15,180 nucleotides of DNA. It comes from an uncultured Fusibacter sp. GTDB lineage: Bacteria > Bacillota > Clostridia > Peptostreptococcales > Acidaminobacteraceae. The stretch lies in contig CALFXQ010000302.1 in assembly GCA_937958285.1 (NCBI GenBank), forward strand, positions 1 through 15,180. Direction: 5' to 3'. This document shows, piece by piece, positions 7,287 to 13,614 of the stretch. Both the position numbers and the translations under genes were made by a program. Position 1 is the stretch's first letter. Each line of letters starts with the position of its first letter. A model generated the notes under the pieces. That model ran no database searches. It had not been told where the DNA came from and worked only from the letters and a program-made list of their open reading frames with translations.

Positions 7287-9222
7287 AACATACCACTTTC
7301 TCGATAAATCGCAAGTAGATATAGAACTAGAAGAAATTTGGGATCTAAGAGCTGTGGCCCCAGATGCTTGCATTGCAAGGCTAGATGCTCTTTTACTAAG
7401 TCTTGAAAGGCTAGATTATCGGCAAGGACACGTGCGTCACTTGGTGCTAAAATCTGCTATTTTATACGGTAAAGCCGAGTTTACTGAAAGCCTTCGAATT
7501 GCGACTAAGGCCCAAGAAACAATTAAGGATTATCCCCCCGATATATACATGGTGAGGCTTTATAATACTTTGGGTGTGGCCAATATGGCATTGGGAAACT
7601 TGGGAGAGGCCATGCAACACCTAAAAAACGCCTTAAACGTCTGTGAACAAGTACCGGCAGATGACATGAAAATAGTGCTTTTGCTCAATATTGCAGAGTT
7701 ATACAAAGGGGCTCTCGACGAAAACGAAAAGGCACTCCCTTTTTATGAAGAAGCCCTGGCAATGACCAAGTATGTGGAACATCCTTTAAATCAGGTAATC
7801 AACGGCGCACATAAGTTATGTCTAATACGCCTTGGAAAACGAGAAGGTATGCTAGAAGCGCTAGGGCATGTCAGCACTGAACTGCAAAAAACCTCCGAAA
7901 GAAGAGCCAAATCAGGACTCTATCAGATTTTGGCCCAGTCTTATCGCGAATTAGATATGCCCGTTGAAGCCATCGCCTTTTCTGATTCGGGGCTAGAGGA
8001 ACTCAATGAGCCTCGAGACTTGTTCGTGAGACTAAATTTACACTTAATAAAAGCACAAGCAATGTCTATGTTGGGAGATTCCAGAGGTGTGATACAATGC
8101 GGTGAAGCATTTCTGTATGAAAATGCAACCAATGATAATAATGCCCTCTTGCTAAATTTGTACAAGGTGTTGGCTATAGCCCATGGGGAACTTGGAAATC
8201 TAGACGAACAAGTAAAATATCTAAATATGGCACTGGCAAAACTCGAAAAGGAGATGAGCGATCACATAGAAAGACACACGAGTATTGTCACGGCAGAGAT
8301 GCACCAAAAGACCCTAGAGCGAGATTTAGAGATTCATCGATTGAGAAATATTGAACTCAAGGAGCAGTCGGAGGTTCTTGAACAAACGGCACAGGAGTTA
8401 CAAGCGGCCCTTGATGATCTAATGTCTGCTCAAGCCCATTTAGTAAAAACTGAAAAATTGGCAGCTCTTGGAGAATTGGTAGCTGGCGTTGCGCATGAAA
8501 TTAATACCCCCCTTGGCGTGGCGGTGACGATGGCATCATTTGTTAGCGATCAAATAGAGACCTTAACTCAAAAAATGGAACAGGCTAACCCTCGACAAAC
8601 AAGCTTTGATGGAGAGTTCAAAGAGCTTTCAGATGCTGTTGAGCTGCTCAACTCGGGGCTCCACAGAGCGGCTGATATCGTTAACAGCTTTAAGCAAGTG
8701 GCCATAGATCAATCAAATTATGAGTGCCGCCAATTCAACCTCTTAGAGTACTTGAACGACATATGCACCCTGCTGAAAGCTCAGTATGACACCACTAAAT
8801 TTTCAATTAATATTGACTGCCCAGAAGACTTAGAAATTCTCAGCTATCCCGGTGTGATTTACCAGGTGGTGACCCATTTGGTTAGCAATGCCATTACACA
8901 CGGATATAAAAACATACAAAGAGAAACACTTTTACCCGTGTGGATTAAGGTAGCTAAAAACCACCGAGATCAAACCATCAGTATATCCGTCTCAAATGAC
9001 GGACATGGCATTCCACTTGAAGACCGTGAGAAGCTATTCACCCCCTTCTTTACAACCAATAAAAATCGTGGGAATATTGGGCTAGGGCTACACGCGCTTT
9101 ACAATATGGTCACACAGATTTTAAATGGAAAATTGGAAATCGTGCAAGACGAATCGTCAAATGCTTCAGAGAAAGGCGATAAAGCCATTGGTGCTCAATT
9201 CCGACTGACTTTTAAACCCTAA
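7279..9222 (+). CDS. Soluble TPR-sensor histidine kinase
   Basis: 647-aa protein with no signal peptide or membrane helix, so cytoplasmic. Residues about 20-330 are helical repeats of TPR type (for example LYNTLGVANMALGNLGEAMQ and ALPFYEEALAM). A coiled coil follows (about 330-395), then a histidine kinase core: H-box GVAHEINTPLG with phospho-accepting H406, N-box around N537 (HLVSNAITHG), G1 DGHGIP (574-579), F-box FTPFF, and G2 GNIGLGL (598-604). All key residues are present, so kinase activity is expected. The TPR and linker, including ERDLEIHRLRNIELK, resemble those of TPR-GGDEF proteins, with the kinase replacing GGDEF. The ATG overlaps the cyclase stop by 8 bases, implying translational coupling. 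No response regulator is encoded nearby; the partner and stimulus are unknown. Confidence 0.9.
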   Translation: MLETYHFLDKSQVDIELEEIWDLRAVAPDACIARLDALLLSLERLDYRQGHVRHLVLKSAILYGKAEFTESLRIATKAQETIKDYPPDIYMVRLYNTLGVANMALGNLGEAMQHLKNALNVCEQVPADDMKIVLLLNIAELYKGALDENEKALPFYEEALAMTKYVEHPLNQVINGAHKLCLIRLGKREGMLEALGHVSTELQKTSERRAKSGLYQILAQSYRELDMPVEAIAFSDSGLEELNEPRDLFVRLNLHLIKAQAMSMLGDSRGVIQCGEAFLYENATNDNNALLLNLYKVLAIAHGELGNLDEQVKYLNMALAKLEKEMSDHIERHTSIVTAEMHQKTLERDLEIHRLRNIELKEQSEVLEQTAQELQAALDDLMSAQAHLVKTEKLAALGELVAGVAHEINTPLGVAVTMASFVSDQIETLTQKMEQANPRQTSFDGEFKELSDAVELLNSGLHRAADIVNSFKQVAIDQSNYECRQFNLLEYLNDICTLLKAQYDTTKFSINIDCPEDLEILSYPGVIYQVVTHLVSNAITHGYKNIQRETLLPVWIKVAKNHRDQTISISVSNDGHGIPLEDREKLFTPFFTTNKNRGNIGLGLHALYNMVTQILNGKLEIVQDESSNASEKGDKAIGAQFRLTFKP

Positions 9223-9223
9223 C

Positions 9224-9251
9224 ACGGTGCCACCCTCGAGGGTGGCACCGT
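9224..9251. repeat. 24-bp palindrome, copy 3, extended to 28 bp; possible terminator
   Basis: Begins one base after the kinase stop. The core 9226-9249 is identical to the other two copies, and here flanking AC/GT lengthen the perfect palindrome to 28 bp. TCTTGTTTACAATTT follows, a modest T-rich tail, so it may terminate the cyclase-kinase operon. Confidence 0.85.
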
Positions 9252-9280
9252 CTTGTTTACAATTTATATTGTGTGTGGTA

Positions 9281-9315
9281 TTTTATAATAAAGACCAGTG
9301 GTCTTTATTATAAAA
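9281..9315. promoter_or_regulatory. 35-bp perfect palindrome, probable TetR operator
   Basis: Arm TTTTATAATAAAGACCA (9281-9297), centre G (9298), then the exact reverse complement (9299-9315). It ends 11 bases before the ATG of the TetR-family gene and overlaps its Shine-Dalgarno approach. A consensus -10 box TATAAT (9284-9289) lies inside the left arm, though I see no good -35 at the right distance. A repressor bound here would block its own operon, the usual TetR arrangement. The likely core recognition is GACCAGTGGTC. Confidence 0.82.
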
Positions 9316-9326
9316 AGGAGTACTCC

Positions 9327-9938
9327 ATGCCAAAGTTAAACAAAGAAAAATGGGTGACAAATCGAGACGAGATTGTTGCAGAGGCCTTTAAACTCTTTGC
9401 CTTGAAAGGCTACTCTCGGGTCTCAGTAAATGAAATCATCAAGGAAGCTGGCATTAGCAAAGGTTGCTTTTATACCTACTTTAATAGCAAACAGGAGGTT
9501 TTCTTCGCAATTGTAGAAAACTCCGATATGAACAAGGCGACACTTTCAAAAAAAATAGATTGTTGTTTATCACCTGAACAAAGAATTGCCGAATACATTG
9601 GCATCAGGCTAAGAAACTTTCTAGATGTAAATCACGTTCAATGGGTCAAATTTGCATCTGAGTTTTGGGCCACAGTTGAATTTACTGAGGAAATGTCTTT
9701 ATTGAACCAAAAACGATATTTGTCTTTTGCCGAAGACATTAAGCAAATCATTAGTGCAGGAATAGAGCTGGGTCATTTTAGAAAATCCCTTAATGTGGAG
9801 GGGTTTATATATGTTCTAATCTCTCTTATAAATGGCATCGCCAATATTGCAGCGGTCATGCAACATCCATTAGATGAAGATAAAATTGATGTGGCCATAG
9901 AGATGGTTACCTGCTATCTAAAGGAGGCAATAGTATGA
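9327..9938 (+). CDS. TetR/AcrR-family transcriptional regulator
   Basis: 203-aa regulator. The N-terminal domain is typical: an initial helix with IVAEAFKLFALKGYS, then helix-turn-helix SVNEIIKEAGISKGCFYTYF (33-52) and the NSKQEVF capping segment. The remaining 140 residues form the variable ligand-binding and dimer domain. The frame is open from 9273, but AAGGAG at 9315-9320 sits 6 bases before the ATG at 9327 and the operator occupies the upstream part, so 9327 is chosen. It is the first gene of a four-gene operon (next ATG overlaps its stop by 4 bases) and is predicted to repress it through the 35-bp palindrome. The inducing ligand is unknown. Confidence 0.93.
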   Translation: MPKLNKEKWVTNRDEIVAEAFKLFALKGYSRVSVNEIIKEAGISKGCFYTYFNSKQEVFFAIVENSDMNKATLSKKIDCCLSPEQRIAEYIGIRLRNFLDVNHVQWVKFASEFWATVEFTEEMSLLNQKRYLSFAEDIKQIISAGIELGHFRKSLNVEGFIYVLISLINGIANIAAVMQHPLDEDKIDVAIEMVTCYLKEAIV

Positions 9939-10570
9939 TGCCAATCCTGTTTAACATCCTAAAACTGAATCCAAAAATGAAGGTTGCACCTAGGCAAACC
10001 GTGCAGCTAGAGTCTTTTAAAATACTCGAGCAATACAGGCATAGCAGTGAAGATCCAGAGCACATGGGTAGCATTATCGATTTAGGTGGTGGCGGAGAGG
10101 GCATAGTTGGTCAGATTATGGGGCGAGCAGTAACCGCTGTAGATATTAGAGAAGATGAGCTACTGGAAGCGCCAGAAGGGCCTTTTAAGGTTGTGGCAGA
10201 CGCAAGAGCGTTGCCATTTGGGGCAGATACATTCTATTGTGCAACGGCATTTTATTTTTTTATGTATTTGAAGCCAGAAGATTTCAGGGCAGTTATTGAT
10301 GAAGTGTTTCGTGTCTTAAAGCCTTCGGGGCGCTTTGTGATATGGGATGCAACCATACCTGATTCAAATAACTCAAAAAAGCATTTGTTTGTGGTACCTC
10401 TTAAAATTGGTTTACCAAGTGGTTATAGCTATACGGCATACGGTGCGCCATGGGCAACTAGAGCTTTAAACGGGCAGCAATTAATTCAAATTGCAACGAA
10501 TGTAGGTTTTTCACTGGAGGAAAATTTGGGAAGCGAAGACATGATCCATCTTGTTTTTGTGAAAGCGTGA
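9935..10570 (+). CDS. Class I SAM-dependent methyltransferase
   Basis: 211-aa protein with the Methyltransf_11-like fold. Motif I IDLGGGGEG (48-56) binds SAM, D70 in VTAVDIRED is the acidic residue at the end of strand 2 expected to contact the ribose, ADARALPFGADTF is the motif around strand 4, and EVFRVLKPSGRFVIWD is the family's strand-5 region. The first 40 residues (ILFNILKLNPKMKV) form a short helical lid. AAGGAGG at 9921-9927 precedes the ATG by 7 bases; a second ATG follows at 9938. Translation is coupled to the TetR gene through ATGA. The methyl acceptor cannot be read from the sequence; a small molecule is the more usual substrate for stand-alone proteins of this size, by inference only. 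Confidence 0.85.
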   Translation: MMPILFNILKLNPKMKVAPRQTVQLESFKILEQYRHSSEDPEHMGSIIDLGGGGEGIVGQIMGRAVTAVDIREDELLEAPEGPFKVVADARALPFGADTFYCATAFYFFMYLKPEDFRAVIDEVFRVLKPSGRFVIWDATIPDSNNSKKHLFVVPLKIGLPSGYSYTAYGAPWATRALNGQQLIQIATNVGFSLEENLGSEDMIHLVFVKA

Positions 10571-10574
10571 CTCT

Positions 10575-11507
10575 ATGCAAATACTAAATGCTCTTAAACA
10601 AGTAAAAGGGATTAGTTTTGAATTACAGTTTCGGTTGGTTCCCATTGAAATTTTGACAAAGCTACAGCAAGATATGGAGAAACATCGTTTTTCGGGACCA
10701 GCAGGGCAGTTTATAGAAGCGCATTATATGCACTACAACTTTGATGTGCCTAGTGATTTTCGTTCTATACTGGTGGTGTCGTATCCTCAGCCCCATGCAC
10801 AAGTTGGCATTGAAATTGAAGGAAAAAATGGTGTTATTTCCGGCAGGGGCAGTGGGCTTAAATATGTCACCATGCCCTCGGGCTATTACAACCCCAGTTA
10901 TGCCCAACGTGTGCATCAAGAAATACTGAAGGCCCTTCAAGTAAAGGGCATTAGCGCAAAACCCGCGCACTTGCCATTAAAGCTACTTAGTGCACGCTGT
11001 GGTTTGACCCAGTATGGCAAAAACAATATTAGTTATGTAAGGCCCTATGGTAGCCAGCATAGACTTGTCGCATTTTTCACCGATTTGCAAGCTAAAGTAG
11101 AATCCGATCCTTGGATTGAGTCTATTCATATGGAAGATTGCAAGCAATGCAATGCTTGTGTAGAGGCATGCCCATATGGGGCATTACAAATCGACAATGA
11201 TTTAATGAATCCTAATAAGTGCTTGTCGTTTTATATGGATTTAATGAACCCCTTGCCGCCTTGGACGACTCAGGCTCAAGTGAATGCAATCATCGGCTGT
11301 ACCCATTGTCAAGACTGCTGTAACCTGAATCACTATTTTAGTGTGGAGAGTAGAGAGACCTTGGCCGTAATTTCAAAGGCACAACTAGATGAGATTAAAG
11401 CTATTGATCATTACGAAGACCTAAGTTATTCGACGAAAGCCTTAGTGTATACCTTGGGCTTTGAAGATGGCTATGGACTACTTAAAAGGAATATGGAGGT
11501 TCTATGA
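10575..11507 (+). CDS. QueG-like double [4Fe-4S] cluster protein
   Basis: 310-aa cytoplasmic iron-sulfur protein related to epoxyqueuosine reductase QueG. First cluster motif: CKQCNACVEACP (C189, C192, C195, C199). Then C216 in NPNKCLSFY and a second set GCTHCQDCCN (C242, C245, C248, C249). The order and spacing match the QueG/reductive dehalogenase-type double-cluster domain, and RCGLTQYGKNNISYV corresponds to the QueG 'GLGWIGKNT' region. Differences from canonical QueG: an extra cysteine (C248) and N250 where Pro usually follows the last cysteine. There is no C-terminal HEAT-repeat extension. The start follows the methyltransferase stop by 4 bases, with no clear Shine-Dalgarno, suggesting coupling. 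It may be a corrinoid-dependent or electron-transfer enzyme acting on an unknown substrate; a queuosine role is doubtful in this operon. Confidence 0.82.
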   Translation: MQILNALKQVKGISFELQFRLVPIEILTKLQQDMEKHRFSGPAGQFIEAHYMHYNFDVPSDFRSILVVSYPQPHAQVGIEIEGKNGVISGRGSGLKYVTMPSGYYNPSYAQRVHQEILKALQVKGISAKPAHLPLKLLSARCGLTQYGKNNISYVRPYGSQHRLVAFFTDLQAKVESDPWIESIHMEDCKQCNACVEACPYGALQIDNDLMNPNKCLSFYMDLMNPLPPWTTQAQVNAIIGCTHCQDCCNLNHYFSVESRETLAVISKAQLDEIKAIDHYEDLSYSTKALVYTLGFEDGYGLLKRNMEVL

Positions 11508-12040
11508 AAGCTGTTCTCTTTTATTATGATGGTTTTGCTGAATTTGAAATTGCTTTGGTGCTCTTGAATTTAGGAGAACTAGAGTGGCATCACGCTGCCC
11601 TCGAAAACAGGCCTTACAGCAGTTTAGAGGGTCAGACATTCTTAGTGAATCATACCCTTGAAGCAATCGACCCTAAATCCATTGACTTACTTGTCATTCC
11701 TGGCGGAGACAGCCTACCACTTTTTGAGATAGACCACCTAAAGACCTTTATTGAGGATTGTATCAGCAGCGGCGGGGCTGTGGCAGGTATTTGTGGTGGT
11801 TCAGAATTACTGGCCGGCTTCGGTCTGCTTGACGGGTTGCGATGCACAGGTGGAGCAAGGGGTATTACAGATGAAGACCCCCTTGCAAAGTACTATAAGC
11901 GCACAAAATATGAAGATAGCCCAATTGTTATCGACAATTACAAGTCGGGCATAATGATTACAGCGCAAGGTCACTTCTATGAGGCATTCGCAAGCAAGCT
12001 TGTCGAGATTATGAATGAGCGGCCCAGAAGAGAAAAGTAG
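11504..12040 (+). CDS. DJ-1/PfpI family protein
   Basis: 178-aa protein of the glutamine amidotransferase-like DJ-1/PfpI superfamily. The N-terminal strand (MKAVLFYYDGFAEFEIA) carries the glutamate region with E13/E15, DLLVIPGGDSLP is the central strand, and AGICGGSELLA holds the nucleophile-elbow cysteine C97. Family members include deglycase-like, chaperone-like and isonitrile hydratase enzymes and AraC-fused sensors; here the domain is alone. GGAGG at 11494-11498 precedes the start, and the ATG overlaps the previous stop (ATGA). It is the last gene of the TetR operon. The TAG stop at 12038-12040 coincides with the first bases of the inverted-repeat element downstream, so the original C-terminus may have differed slightly. 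Confidence 0.9.
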   Translation: MKAVLFYYDGFAEFEIALVLLNLGELEWHHAALENRPYSSLEGQTFLVNHTLEAIDPKSIDLLVIPGGDSLPLFEIDHLKTFIEDCISSGGAVAGICGGSELLAGFGLLDGLRCTGGARGITDEDPLAKYYKRTKYEDSPIVIDNYKSGIMITAQGHFYEAFASKLVEIMNERPRREK

Positions 12041-12314
12041 TGGCGTGTTCCCTGGTTCGATGAACCAGGCCTTGGAACCAGCATTGGCGCCATTTTAATA
12101 TCAAAAAAAGTAAAGGGTGTCCCCGTTGGCACGATATAAAGGGTATTTATGCAGCTCGCCAATCAATTGGGCCATGCATAAATAGGTCTAAAACGTGCCA
12201 GAGGGGACACCCTCGTCAATTTCACTCATATGTTGATGGCGTCAATGCTGTGTTTCCAAGGGGTGGCGCGTGTCAATTTGCCAATTTCCACGTGCCACCT
12301 AGAACACGCCACTA
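12038..12314. mobile_element. MITE-like nested inverted-repeat element, non-coding
   Basis: Ends TAGTGGCGTGTTC (12038-12050) and its exact reverse complement (12302-12314), giving 11-bp terminal repeats bounded by TA, as for Tc1/mariner- or IS630-type targets. Inside, further matching arms follow: 12070-12093 (CCTTGGAAccAGCATTGgCGCCAT) against 12236-12261, with few differences and one short indel. Between the outer arms each side has its own private hairpin: CCTGGTTC-GAT-GAACCAGG (12051-12069) on the left, and GGTGGCGCGTG...CACGTGCCACC (12262-12299) on the right. A 100-bp hairpin element occupies the centre. No reading frame of note is present. It sits between convergent genes. Mobility is inferred from structure; no transposase is in the window. 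Confidence 0.6.
12114..12213 (-). repeat. Inner long hairpin with AGGGTGTCCCC ends; possible terminator
   Basis: AGGGTGTCCCC (12114-12124) and GGGGACACCCT (12203-12213) are exact complements and identical to the ends of the hairpin at 2980-3030. Inside, TGGCACG/CGTGCCA and TATTTATGCA/TGCATAAATA also pair, and the apex contains CCAATCAATTGG. Read on the minus strand the last arm is followed by TTACTTTTTTTG, so it can terminate the oxidoreductase operon, whose last stop is about 110 bases before this hairpin. Confidence 0.7.
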
Positions 12315-12323
12315 ACAGCACGG

Positions 12324-12851
12324 TTAAAGCGACATGCCCTTTTCGATTGCGGCGATGTTAATCGCCAGCATCTCTGGGCGCTTGCCCGTGAGCTTTGCCA
12401 TAACCTTCTCGATTTTGCTGTTGTCGACCAGTTTAAGGTGCGGCAGCAGAGCGCCAAGGCAAATCATATTGCCGATATTAGGAGCGCCAAGCTCGTTGGC
12501 CAAGTCTGTCGCATTCACATAGACCACAGTGATATCTTTACGTGGATTTTCTACTTTGGCTAGCGAGGCGTTTACAATCAGCACGCCACCTGGGCGCACC
12601 TTTGGGGCGAACTTTTCGTAGGCGGGCATATTCATAACAATCGCCGCATCTGCTAGATCGATGACTGGCGAGTGAATTTCTTCGTCGGATAAGATGACCG
12701 AACAGTTGGCAGTACCCCCGCGCATTTCAGGGCCGTAAGAAGGAATCCAGCACAGCTCTAAATCTGCGTCCATGCCCGCGTAGGCTAAGACCTTGCCGAG
12801 GAACATAACGCCCTGGCCGCCGAAGCCGGCGATAACGACTTTATCCATCAT
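12324..12851 (-). CDS. 2-oxoacid:ferredoxin oxidoreductase, gamma subunit
   Basis: 175-aa gamma subunit of a four-subunit ferredoxin-dependent 2-oxoacid oxidoreductase. It begins DKVVIAGFGGQGVMFLGKVLA, the family's glycine-rich start, followed by WIPSYGPEMRGGTANCSVILSD, both diagnostic. It helps bind CoA and assemble the complex. The length matches stand-alone gamma subunits. The ATG at 12851 overlaps the beta-subunit stop by 4 bases (ATGA), with GGAGG at 12866-12862; a second ATG at 12848 is possible. It is the last gene of the operon and ends 10 bases before the inverted-repeat element. Confidence 0.93.
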   Translation of the reverse strand: MMDKVVIAGFGGQGVMFLGKVLAYAGMDADLELCWIPSYGPEMRGGTANCSVILSDEEIHSPVIDLADAAIVMNMPAYEKFAPKVRPGGVLIVNASLAKVENPRKDITVVYVNATDLANELGAPNIGNMICLGALLPHLKLVDNSKIEKVMAKLTGKRPEMLAINIAAIEKGMSL

Positions 12852-13612
12852 AGCTTTGCTACCTCCTCGGTGACTTTAAGCTCGCCCATTTGGTAGACGG
12901 GCATCATGTTGTCGCGAAGCCACTGCAAGCTCTCTGTAGCCGTGATGCCCCAGTTCGTTGGGCATGTAGACAAAACGCTGACAAAGGCAAAACCCAGGCC
13001 GGCCATTTGCACTTTGAAGGCTTTTTTAATGGCTTTTTTCGCCTTGGCAATTTCTTTTGGAGAGTCCACAGAAACAGCTGCCACGTAGACCGCGCCAGGT
13101 AAGTTGGCGAGAAGTCTTGGCATATCGATGGGGAAACCTTCGGTAGCTGTGTTTTTGCCATAAGGGCTAGTAGAGGTGCGCATACCATCGAGGGTAGTTG
13201 GGGCCATTTGGCCACCTGTCATGCCGAAGATGGCGTTGTTCACCATAATTGAAGTGATTTTTTCGCCGCGAGCCGCTGCGTGAATGGCGTGTTGGGTGCC
13301 AATCGCTGCAATGTCGCCGTCGCCTTGGTAGGTGAAGACCATGCGGTCGGGCAGAGCGCGCTTAACGCCAATGCCAACCGCTTGAGCACGGCCATGGGCA
13401 GCGCCGATAAAGTCGCAAGCGAAGAAGTTTTGGCTAAAGCCCGCACAGCCTACTGGCGAGATGCCGATGGTGTTGTCGATAATTTCAAGTTCCTCTAAAA
13501 CTTCTGCGATTAGGCGCATGATCGTGCCGTGGGTACAGCCTGGGCAGAAGGAAAATGGCACGTCTGTAAGTCCAGCGCTACGGCCAAACACTTTTTGCAT
13601 TTCTGTGCTCAT
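12848..13612 (-). CDS. 2-oxoacid:ferredoxin oxidoreductase, beta subunit (TPP-binding)
   Basis: 254-aa catalytic subunit carrying thiamine pyrophosphate. FCPGCTHG (C23, C26) is the conserved N-terminal motif, and QGDGDIAAIGTQH (GDGD at 97-100) with VNNAIFGMTGGQMAPTT forms the TPP/Mg-binding region. The family decarboxylates a 2-oxoacid and passes electrons to ferredoxin, yielding acyl-CoA. GGAGG at 13624-13620 lies 7 bases before the ATG, and the gene begins 2 bases after the alpha-subunit stop, so the subunits are coupled. The length and the separate gamma subunit fit 2-oxoglutarate (Kor) or 2-oxoisovalerate (Vor) enzymes rather than fused pyruvate enzymes; the substrate is not decided by these motifs. 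Confidence 0.94.
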   Translation of the reverse strand: MSTEMQKVFGRSAGLTDVPFSFCPGCTHGTIMRLIAEVLEELEIIDNTIGISPVGCAGFSQNFFACDFIGAAHGRAQAVGIGVKRALPDRMVFTYQGDGDIAAIGTQHAIHAAARGEKITSIMVNNAIFGMTGGQMAPTTLDGMRTSTSPYGKNTATEGFPIDMPRLLANLPGAVYVAAVSVDSPKEIAKAKKAIKKAFKVQMAGLGFAFVSVLSTCPTNWGITATESLQWLRDNMMPVYQMGELKVTEEVAKL

Positions 13613-13614
13613 GC

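Noticed and set aside
5227..9249. CRISPR array
   Set aside because: The three 24-bp repeats are about 2 kb apart with genes between them, and no Cas gene is present.
9273..9326. Longer TetR start with 18 extra residues
   Set aside because: The extra codons run through the 35-bp operator and lack a Shine-Dalgarno; AAGGAG is correctly placed for 9327.
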